64,000 nt of DNA, taken from positions 38,381,388-38,445,387 of the forward strand of contig NC_091928.1 in NCBI RefSeq assembly GCF_041260155.1. The letters run 5' to 3'. Both the position numbers and the translations under genes were made by a program. The notes beneath the pieces are model-generated. The model was not told the DNA's origin, made no database searches, and was given only the letters and a program-made list of their open reading frames with translations. Shown in pieces: positions 14,101 to 26,100 of the stretch (the first letter of the stretch is position 1; each line of letters opens with the position of its first letter). This DNA comes from Ptychodera flava. Lineage: Eukaryota > Hemichordata > Enteropneusta > Ptychoderidae.

Positions 14101-17100
14101 CTAGGTTTTGTACACTATTATGTATGGTGCAGGGAGTTCTCTATTGAACATTCACAACATTTAACATCTACATTACCGGTATTATGCAAAATATAAATGT
14201 ACCGGTATGTGTGTTTTTTAGGTAAGCAAACCTACCCTATTTAAACTCTGATCAAAACTGTCAGTTTTTTTTGCAATTAAATTTTTAAAAATCATGAAAA
14301 ATTCTGCCAACATTTTCCTTTTTTTGGTTACACCCCATTAAAAATTAAAACTTCCAAAATAAAACATTCCCAGCCGACCATTCTATTTCCTGATGGCAAG
14401 TATAATGGTACATATATTGTGTGGCCTTATTTGAGCTCATCATCAAATTTGAGAAGTCATATCATGATGCTCACAGCCATTAAACACCAAGGAAAAGCCT
14501 CCTTGTGAGGGTTTGCTTCCCGGTAATAAATCATTTTCATGACTAGATCTTTCCATTCTTTGCCGAGTGTTTACGGAATATGTGCATGCATCAAAGCCTG
14601 ACTGGGGTTCTCTTTGTCCATCAAACACAGTAGTTCAGTCACTATTACAATTTACAGAACACTACATTTTGTATCAGTATCGGACATCATGGGGAAAATT
14701 AAACAATCTTGAGCTTTGTTCTCCACACAATTCAGTGGTTTTTGCTAAGAGTGGTACGTAAGTAAACTTCAGACAGTTCCCCAGTCATGTTAGTCAACAG
14801 GGTTCCCTCAGAATTTACTAATTTACTAATTTTGTAATGCAATCCTACTGCGGGGAAAACAGAAATGGTACTAAGTTTTCCAAAACACTTATGGTACATG
14901 CATGTACCTGTGTTTTCTAACTTTTGCAAAAAACGTGTTGACATGGTGATGGCAATTTTAGAATAGATGGGTCACAGGATCCATGACGGATGTAAATGTA
15001 TTTAAACGGTTGAGGATATCCACTGTCAAGCTATACACTACTTAAGTCACATATGTATACCACACTTTAAAAGAAATAGGGATTGAATGTTGAGAGCAAA
15101 GATATTAAAAATGAAAGAAAGAAAGTTACAAAGATACACACGAAAGAAGTGATTAAATAAAACTAATCTCATTATACCACTTTATGATGAGAGGAAAATG
15201 TGTTTCCTTGTCCCATGGCTAATCTAAACATCTATGTTTGCATGCAAGGAGGAGAAATAAAAACACAAAAATAAACTTTTTACGAACACATAATATCACT
15301 GTTGTTGTTGTGAAACACTTTTAATGACATGAAATAAAACACTGGCATCACAAAGGGACATCAATCAAATTCATTTCCTTCTTTCGTGGTATCTTAAGTA
15401 CTTTAAGTGCAAACTTTTCCCTGTGGTAAAAGTCACATCAAGGGTGGAGGTACAGGAAATGGCCCGCATACAGTGATTCTTGATGAGGGTTTGAATAATA
15501 AACCATGTCTTAAGGAGGGACCTTTGATCACGGGAACTGATACTGTGAACTGTACGTCCTCACGGTTTCCTTCAAGAAAGTACTGGTACAGGTATGTATT
15601 CTTGCAATAAATAAGGCAATACGTTGTTTGCATTGGGAAAACACTTGAATGCGACCTTTTCCCATTTCCTGCATATTGATCCACCAATCCATCCAACCAT
15701 AGAGATGGTGGATGGATCAGTTTCAGAACAAAGGTCTGCGTGATGTTCAAACATATGACAAATTTCCTGTTATTTGTTGGGTGCGATATCGTCAATGATG
15801 CATTGTGGGATTGATGATGTCATGTGACAAGTATGATGTCACGGCTAGCTTACCTGACTTATTCCCTTGGAGAGCCCTTCAACAGCGCAGAAGAAAGGTG
15901 TGCCTCCATTTGTGTTCTTAGAGTCAATGTACGCACCACTCTCAAGTAGATACAGGACAAGTCTCTGTTTGGACACAAAACAATACAAGAATATAGGTAC
16001 ACAAGACAGTGCCTCTGGGGGATGAGATTTACATAGTAATAGCAACAACAAAAATACAGACCAGTGTCACTTACATGTAAATGACAGAATGGAATGAAGT
16101 ATATGTATATACACTGTACATATATCATAATAGTAATTTCACTGGTAAAATTATATCCTCATTAATAAACTCTTGTGACCAGAAGAATTCGACAAATTTT
16201 TTTGACAGAAATTAATCTTGTATTTTTTATGCTTTTTACAGTGTACCGTAGTACTACTTGTTATATTTTAATTAATGCCTTGTAGTATTTTTTGCAGACC
16301 ATGTTGAAATTTTGTTGGGTTTCACCAATTGTTATTGTTTACAGAAACTTACATAGTGTCCATTTCTAGCGGCCCAGTGTAATGCTGTATTCCCTGTACG
16401 TTTCTCTTTGGCATTGATGAAGGACGGCCTCTTCTTCCTGAAGAAGACCACCAGTTTCTGCACAGTGTCAAGTTCACCCATCTTGGCCGCCTTGAAGTAG
16501 AGAAGTTCCCACTGCAGCGTGTTGCCGGGGAAAACTTGATACATGAAACTGAAACCATAGCAACAAGATTGTCAACATCATGACTCAGTGTGATGGGGTA
16601 CTTGCCACAAGATGGCGCTCTTGCAATATACTGGCTTGACATGCAATGTATGTACCGCTGTTACCCAAAATGCAGTGGGTTTCAATCAGTGCTACAACTC
16701 TGTATGTGAGACAGTTTGAGCTTCAGCAAACATCTTCTAACTTCAGCTGTAATTGTTACTAAAAACAGCTACATTGTTGATCAAGTGCAATCAACTGTTC
16801 AGCTATCAGTCCAGACAGATTTGCCCCATGCTGGTTTAGTGTAACTGAACAATGAGTCAGTGACTTTGAAATGTGTGGTGATACCCAAGCTAATCGTTTA
16901 CATTATACGTACAATGTGTCTGTGTTATCTACAGAGTTGTAGCACTGAATTGAAACCCACTGTATTCTATAAGCAGCCTGAACAATGTCTTTACAGAGTG
17001 TGCACAGCTTTTCAGTCAAAACTTCATAAACGCTGCAAAGTTCAACCCCTCAACTACCTTGTATGTTGGAAATTTCTGCTGCCATGTTGAATTACTATGC

Positions 17101-20100
17101 ACCTTGAGAGCTGGAAAATTCTTGTAGGAACCTACATGTGTTTACATTATCATTGATAATGAGGATAATATTGGCAATGGATGTCAAGGGGTTAATAAGT
17201 GAAAGAAACATTAATAAGTTTGCAATTTGCTCTTCACAGACTACCAAAAGAGAGGTTTGTCTCTGTACACAAAACATGATCAGCTGTGCTATCCATGATT
17301 CACGCTTTCCTGTCTGAAGGGACAACCATCCTGTCTAAAAAAAGAGGAGGGTGATTCAAGATTTAGGGGAGAGGGTCCAAAAAATACATGTACACAACTC
17401 TTCTAGTAAGTAGCATGCAGAAATCAGTCTGTCGGGGAGAAATACACCTTGACAGGGTTGCATACAGAATGGTATTTGAATACTCACATGCTACCAGCTT
17501 TCAATGTTTTATTCCGAGACTGGCTTTCAAAGTACATCTGTCAAAAGAAACAAAATACTGCACAGTTAGATTTCTGGCGACTCAATCCCAAGTGAACTGG
17601 CAAAATAACAAGTGCATTCTGAAAGCAGTAACACGGGTATGGTAATTAGGATGTGTAGACTGATGTACAGGTCTCAAAGAAAACATTTCTACTAAAGCCT
17701 CTATCTCATCCAACTAATCTGAAGTCTTCCACATCACTCTAAAATTACAACTTTTTCATCATGAAGTAATGTTCAATAAACTTCAATGTCACAAACACCT
17801 TAGTATTTCTGGAAGGTTAAAATCTCATAAGACCGACGTGACCATGATACAGAGGTTTTTACAATCAGTAACTTACCTCATACTGAGGATAATCTGATGG
17901 ATTAATATCAATCACTTCACTTCTTGGCAATCCTAGAATCTTCCTGATAGAAACTAGTGGAGAAACGGAAAATCATGATTGAGTCACTGTATACGTATAG
18001 GAACCTTCCCACTACATGCTACCAGAAACACTGAGTTGTGTGGTTATTAGGAACACCTTTGATTTTGAGTGATATCACCGTAGTGTTATTAGTTGACGCA
18101 AAAAATATTTGAATATTTAACATTTTATAAACAGTGAGCTACAGCTGCTGATATTTTAGTCCAAGGAAGTGTAACTTTTGACATCTTCTTCGTCAGGTGT
18201 TTGTTACATGTGTCAGCAATATTGTCAAGTTAACCTCCTTCCCTCTGGGTGTTGAAATACCCAGTACTCAGCCTGCTGACATTGACTGCGTATCTGTGTC
18301 CTACATTGTTAGTGCTGATGATCAAATTCAGGTCAAGACTTGAATTCCATCTTCAACAATAACAGTGCGTATCACTCACTGACAAGCTGTATCATTGAGC
18401 AAAAGACAGGATATTTCAAAATGCCTTGGGAAGTAGACCAAAAAACTATAGTTAGTATACCGTACGGAAGAAAAGTACAGAAAAATATTGTCAAAATTTA
18501 GTAACTGAGCCTTTAATAAATAAAAAAAAGCAGAATTTCAATGACAAAATTCTATGCTCCCGAGCAATATGGAAATACATATCCCTACTGAATTAAAGTT
18601 CAAATCCAATGAAATGTTTATTAAGAGGATAAAGAGACATTTCTTACTTTTCTTTTGGCCTTTGGCTTGCGTAAAGTCATCAATATATTCCCCACTCTCT
18701 AAATGTTTCAAAACTATTCTCCTGTCTGGTGTAAATGTTTCTTTGAACTTGGCAAGGTAAAACCCTGACCCGCCAGTCAAGCTGAGGTTGATGACCATGG
18801 AGAGACACAGATCATTGATGGTAATATTCCTGAAAATCAACAGTATTATCATGGATTAAGGTACTATTCCTGAAAATCAACGGTAATCATGGATTACGGT
18901 ACTATTTCTGAAAATCAATGGTAATCATGGATGAAGGTACTGTCACAAGAATTCTATGGCAGAATCTGTATTGGGAATATTGTCAGATTATAACCAGCTT
19001 ACATATCCTGGCTAGTCTGCATGTTGCGTGAACTCATTTTCAAAACTTGTTGAAGAAATCTACTTTTATGATATTGATTTTGTGAAAATCCAGAAATTGA
19101 TTTTCGCTACAGATTTAATAAACAATAATAATGGCAGTTTTGAATTTCACTTATTGATAATTTGAAGTGATTTATTTGTGTTGTTGTTCAAAAATTTGTG
19201 TAGTGACTTCAAACTTGTTCTTGCTTATGAAAGAGAATATGTTTTGTGTCACTGAGCAATGCATGAGCAAAAGTTGAAACTTGTATTATCACAGAATTAC
19301 CTGAAATGATATCTACACTTTATAAGTTTGTCTTAAGGAGATATCTTATTTACTGACTGCGCAAATACTTTTTCCCAGCAATTTGATGTCCAAAGATAGT
19401 TCAACAAATTGAAAAGGTGACGAAAAATCTTTCATTTTAAAAAAATTGAAATAGAAGAACAAAGAACTTACCTAGGCACTGTCATGGTATCAAACCTCTG
19501 CTTCATTTTCTCAGCTACAACAGCTCTTGTCTGAAAGTTAAAATATTTGAAATACAGTCATAATTTATGAAAAGTAACACATTCAAGAGAATTAGAAGTT
19601 TTATAAAATTTCTATTCAGTCAGTGATCTTAATTTCCTATCTCTGATATTTTGACATAGAGTGTGATCAATAGCAGAAATCTGTCACCTTGCCAGCCTCC
19701 GAAAAGAAAGAACGTTATCAACAGAATTTTTCAAAGAAAATCTATGAGAAAAGTTGTAAATTTGCCAGAGTTTTTAGACACTAACTATCGCAGTCACTCC
19801 ACACGAGTGACTGTATAACTATCATAGAAGACTGTCTTGATATTCATGGTTGTAGGGAATACCTGTAGGGATGTATGGATTCAACCTTTTTCAGCCGTAC
19901 TTTGCAATTATTAGTGCTCAACTTTGGGAAAAAGGAATCAATTTAAACCAAAGTTGGTTGTAAAGAGGAAAAGTATGAACACATTACCTCTGCCTGGATT
20001 TCATCAACATGTCTCCACCATTTGTTACACTCATCCAAGTCATAGATATTGGTTAGTCTTTTATACTCTGTGAAAAAAAAGACAACTGTTGTGTTTAAAA

Positions 20101-23100
20101 ATGTGTAATCTTAAATGTTTCATTGCTACACAAGAGCACTAGCAGAGAATGCATTAAGGTAATGACCGTTTGGTGAGTGAGAGACTTGTCAAGAAATACT
20201 GCGCAGAACAAAACTTTAATGAGAACAGCATATATTTGTTTTCAGTGATATTTTGGGTCAATATACAAAACTTATCAGTAACTTATCAAGTTATCAGTAT
20301 ATACACCATTATTATACACCTACTGCCGTAACCTATGGGAGTTTGACCGTCCAATAACTTTCCGTATTTTGTATAGTACGCGGAGTCCCGAATACGAGAG
20401 ACGCGCGACGCGCAATTTTCAGGGCTTTGTAACAATTTTATTTCAACAATTGCGCGTGTTCCACTCATATTGTGCGTGCCGCATCCTTCAAAATTTACCA
20501 TAGAATTAGTTTATACGAACGATTAATGGAGGGAGGTGTATAATAATAGGGTTATACACAAAATACGGCTCTGTATGGACGAGGGCTCAGTGAGTGACAT
20601 ATTGGACTAGCCTTCGGCTCGTCCAATACGTCACTCACTGAGCCCTCGTCCATACAGGGCCATATTTTGTGAATAACCCTATAATACATGTACATCTCTG
20701 TATGATCACCGCCTTAACTCTGCTCAGTACAATGTTGTGTACTTGAACTCAGCAGATGATGATTCACAAATAGAAAGGAAGAATATGTCTTGGGGACTGA
20801 TTTTCAGGCTTTCATTTTTTTCAGTACTTTCCTGGTCTACCACTTGAGGGGACTCATTTTAAAGCTCTTGGTGTAAAAAACATTTTTTCCATCTCAGTTT
20901 TGGGAAATCAAAAAATCAATTTTTTCTCAAGACTTAACACAGAATTGGCAGCCATAATAAATTTCAAATATTGTTAAAATTTCCATAATATTTTTCTCTT
21001 TAAGTTTAAGGTTAAGCTTAAGTCATTTTCAAGGCATGTCACCTTTAAAAAGGGCTTGAAATCGCATCTCTTTGAGAGAGCTTTCTGATTTTTAAGTCTT
21101 GTTCAGCGCCTTAGAACATTACAGTAATGGATTTTGGCGCTATATAAATGCTTTTGATTGATTGATTGATTGAAGGCATAAACTACCTTAAATATCAATA
21201 AATATCAAAATTTCAAGCTAGAGTGTTTTTCTGTGTTTTGAGGTGACATCCACTCACCACTCTCATAAGACTCAAGATTGCTTTTGAGTTCTTTCTTTCT
21301 TTTCAACTCTGCCATGGTGTTGATTATCGCTGGGAAATTCTCCAACTCATGGTTGGCTTCACGGATCAGCTGGGTCAGCTCACTCTGTCATTGACAAAAA
21401 TGATGAAAGAGTTCGAATATCTTCAAAAGTAGTTGCTGGTCCACCCAAAATTTAAACACTTCATGATGATAGTAATGCAGAGAATCAAGAACATGCACCA
21501 AGACAACCATGTAAGATGTTAAATGAAATTTGAAAGTTCCCTACATAAACAATACATGTAGCTGTATGTTTTAACTATTCAAGTTTATGAGATTATTACA
21601 ATGTCCATATAAATAAAAAAAATCAGAAAAGAGGAATGAACCAATACATTGCTTTACGATACTTAACATACATGATCCTGACAGTTCCTACTCTGAAACT
21701 CCATTCAAAATGTCCATGGGAAGGCATTAGACTGGTATCTGCAATTTTCCATTTCTATATTATCTTTCACAGTATAAGTGTACAGTATACCATAGCGCTA
21801 ATGCATATACCAACTTTCATGATGTGTATTATTTTGAAAAATAAAATATGGTCACCGGGGAAGAGTTGGTTAGTTGATTTATTGATTGATTGAAAAGCAA
21901 AAAACGCACGACCTACCAGTCTATTGATGACAGCTTTGGCTTGCTTCAGTTTGTAACCACACATGAAATACACACACATGTATGATGACATAGCCATTGG
22001 ATCAGCCTGAAACACAAACAATGACACAGTATATCAAGCAAACTGCTACACTTAGAAACGACCGATTTGAAAAGTTTTCATAAAATGTCAAACTGCAGCA
22101 TTTGGTTTCTGAAGCAGAGAGATTTTTTGTGTGAGAAAAACTGACAGCAAATCTTGGAGTGAGTTGAACATAACCGGTGTGATTACCAAAACAATGTTTG
22201 ACTTAAAAAGTGCATAGTTACACATGTGGGTAAACAAAGTGTAAACAGCAAAATAAATTTTGTGTGTGGCACATTAAACACAGAGTCAATGCACATTCTC
22301 CTCTGATTACAAGTTACTGTAATGACAATTTCTTTGACATTGTTAAAATTACAGATAGCCTTCAAATGTGACATACCTCCACCAGGTCTTCAGAATCAAC
22401 AGGTGTCTTCAAACGGATAATTTTCTCAAACACTTTCAGCGCCAGATTAATTGTCCACCTGTCGTTTAACATGACTTCAGTTGTGAACGTCCCAGGTGCG
22501 AATGAATTGACCAATGCGCACAGGACACGACTATCGACCAAATCATCCATGTTTGTGACAACCAATCGTCTTCCTTCGCGTACAGTCTGTAACAGAAACA
22601 AATTTCAATTTAGTTTATTTTGTTACAGCGTGCACCTAATTTCATCAAGGCTCAAGCATTTTTGTTATCATCGGCTGCTTTTTCTAAATTATACTTTATT
22701 AACATCTTTCACAAGATTTCACTGTGTCAACACATATTTTAAGAAAAATGGGTACAGTAACATGCCTTTTTAGGCACAGATTTTCTATACACCGTGTTTC
22801 CAACACATACATAAAGAACCTGACTGTGGCACCATGTAGGATCTTTCAAAAGCACTCAAGAGCAAACAATCAAGTACTGTATTTATACAAATTGAGATAA
22901 TCAATATATACCGGTACACATACATACAATAAAATCAAAATATTACATGTATCACATATAACATGGTACAATGGTGATATAGAGCATATCTTCTCATTGT
23001 TCAAAACTTGTTTTGAGAGAAGAAAATAATGTCTGATTGCATCTCAAAATTTCATGAAGATTTCATGTGAAAAGTTTCATGTGAATGATTGCATCAAGAC

Positions 23101-26100
23101 AAGTAAGCAACAAGCATGTTGCTTGCACAAATATGAGACTTAAAGGCTTAGCCACAACCAATCTCAAAAGAGATGTAAAGCAGCATACACATACACAACA
23201 TGTAGACACAACTTTTCATAGTGACACAATGTGGCAATCTTCATGAACTTTTGCCAACAATTGTTTGCGTCATCATTCCAAAATCTGGGTCATTGACCAA
23301 CAAATGTGTACTCATACCAGTATACAAACACACAGATATACAAACAATGTATAAATATTATCATGGAGGTACATGTACATTAGTAATTGCAGTAGTAATA
23401 CAAAAACAGAATAATGTGCAAATATAGACTACAGACTTTTTTCATTACAATTTCCATCAAATCAATAATGAAGGTGGAATCATGCGGTACATGATTAGAA
23501 ATGACAGGCACCATAGAATTTACTTTGCATCCCATAGTCTTTCAACTGCCTACCTGTAATTGTGCATTTATCATTTCTATGATGCAATCATCAGCATCCG
23601 GTGGCTGCCAGTTTTTCCGCTGTGGTTTATATTTGTTCACAATTTCATAGCCAGGAAATTTGTCATATTCTGGCATCGGCTCCTGTTGAGTGTAATAGAA
23701 AGAAAATATAAATATCTTTGAACAAGAATACATACAAAAATACACATAATTAAAGCTGCAAGCAGCGTTGGCGGGGCCCAAGCGGATAACATGGTTGAAA
23801 GATCTTGTACTAATGATATTATGTGCAAAATTCGATCTTGCAAAAGTATGATTTTGAACATCATCTCATCATAGTTACTGTACGTGTCAGTGGGAATTGC
23901 ATGTTTTATGTAAAATCCAGTATGGCGGCCAAATATGAAGGGTGAAGCACTTGTGGTTGTGAATATTGACATATACTCATATTTAAGGGCAAAGGTCATC
24001 GAGGTCACGTGATATTTTGTCAAAAAAATTGTAATGCTAAGTTATCCCTATATACCAAAAATCAGACCTCTAGCTCTATTGGCTGGCTCAGAATTAGATA
24101 TGCGCATAACTAATGAGGTACAGGATGTGGTGTCATAAGGTCTCCCATCATACCAAATATGAAGGGTGTAGCACTTGTGGTTACTGAGTTATGGACATAT
24201 ACGTATATTCAAGGTCAAAGGTCATGAAGGTCATGTGACATTTTGTCAAAAAAATTGTATTGCTAAGTTATCCCTATATACCAAAAATCAGACCTTTAGC
24301 TCTATTGACTGGCTGAGAATTAGATATGCACATAATTAATGAGGTACAGGATGTGGTGTCATAAGGTCTCCCATCATACTAAATATGAAGGGTGTAGCAC
24401 TTGTGGTTACTGAGTTATGGACATATACTCATATTTAAGGTCAAAGGTCATTGAGGTCACATGACATTTTGTCAAAAAAATTGTATTGCTAAGTTATCCC
24501 TATATACCAAAAATCAGACCTCTAGCTCTATTAGCTGGCTCAGAATTAGATATGCGCATAATTAATGAGGTACAAGATGTAGTGTCATAAGGTCTCCCAT
24601 CATACCAAATATGAAGGCTGTAGCACTTGTGGTTACTTAGTTATGGACATATATGTATGTTTGAGGTCAAAGGTCATGGAAGTCATGTGACATTTTATTT
24701 AAAAAATTGTTTTCCGTGGTTATCCCTATATACCAAAAATCAGACCTCTGGCTCTATTGGATTGCCCAGAATTAGATATGACTCTTACATAGGCCAGAAT
24801 AAGCCATTGATATAGCTTAGCTGCAGAAGTATAGGGGAGGTCAAAGGTCATTGAAAAATCAGAAAAATAATACTTTAAAAATCTTCTTCTCAAAAACCGC
24901 CAGGTCAATTTCCTTGAAATTTCATATATAGCATCTAGGTAGTATTGCCTATAAAGTTTGCGAAAAGATTTTGGATCGGTCAAATTTTATGGAAATGGGA
25001 CAGTAAAAAACATTTTCATTTCAAAATTGTAGCCAGGTCACATGACTAATTAAAAATTCAAGGGTCAGGTGCACGAGTACTACCCATCACCTGTTACCCC
25101 TGCAAGTTTGAGAAGTTTTCGTTCAGCCGTTCGAGAGATCTAGGTGAGCAAAGAAATGGCAGAAGAAGAAGAAGAGGAAGTCAGTAGAACTTGAGCAATA
25201 ACAATAGGGTCCCAGCCGGTCGGCTTGGGCCCCTAAATATATCAACATATATTTAGAATCACTGTTTTCGTTTGTAAATCTCTTTTTTCCTTTCCACATT
25301 AAGTGAAACTCCTGAATTCTGTTTCACATTTGGCAAGATAAAACAAAGTAAAATTTCAAATGACATAGAGGGCGCACTCCAACATGATCCACTTACTGGT
25401 GTTGTAGGCAGGGACTCGGTGATCACAGAAGCAGATCCAAATCCAGACAACAGGGATGTAGATTTCTTTATTTTCTTCTTCTTCTTTGCTGGCGGTGGTT
25501 CAGGTGACCACTGTGTGTATAAAAATTGAAATTCAAAATGGGCTCACATGTTCAAGTTTTAATACACAGGTAAAAATCGGAATCACATAATACCTTTTGT
25601 TGTTAATCTTTAAAGGGTTTTGAAAAAATTGACCAGTTAAAATGCAATATTGGATCTACACAGAATAGCCTTCTGTTTAACTGTGCCCCCACCTGCCATC
25701 CCCTCTATTCCCTAACAAAGTAGTAACCTTTTTTAAGGTACTGTAGTATGCACCTTGAAAGTTGAACTTTGAATTGTAAAAGTTTGAGAGTCCAAATATG
25801 AGTCAATGAGGTGCATTCTAGCTTGCGGACATTGGCAATCTGTTTTTGACCTAATTTGTACCCATAACTGTGTACCAGTATAGTGGTCACGATTTCTGAC
25901 ATTGAAGTGAACAGATAAGCGGTATTTTTTATTTTACTGGTTTCATACATTTCGACATCAACACTGTTTTGACAATGACATAATCCTAATCTTTAGAAGA
26001 TTCATGATAACTAGGTATGTTTCAACACACTGGTCTTATCAAAAATATTCACTATTTAGTTCACAACCTGAAAAGAAAAGTAAGGCCATGCACCTCCAAA

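Larger units (their letters stand above)
11522..15853. other. Largest gene A intron (4.3 kb)
   Basis: Contains a MITE-like copy (12303-12563) and a 116-bp tandem duplication (12733-12964). No exon-like frame recognised. Confidence 0.5.

Noticed and set aside
15433-15795. 120-codon minus-strand frame in the large gene A intron
   Set aside because: Does not fit gene A in phase. The exons on either side of this intron already join in frame through a continuous ankyrin unit.
23925-24790. Regularly spaced repeats considered as a CRISPR array
   Set aside because: The units are contiguous 226-bp tandem repeats with no unique spacers, in an intron of an animal gene.
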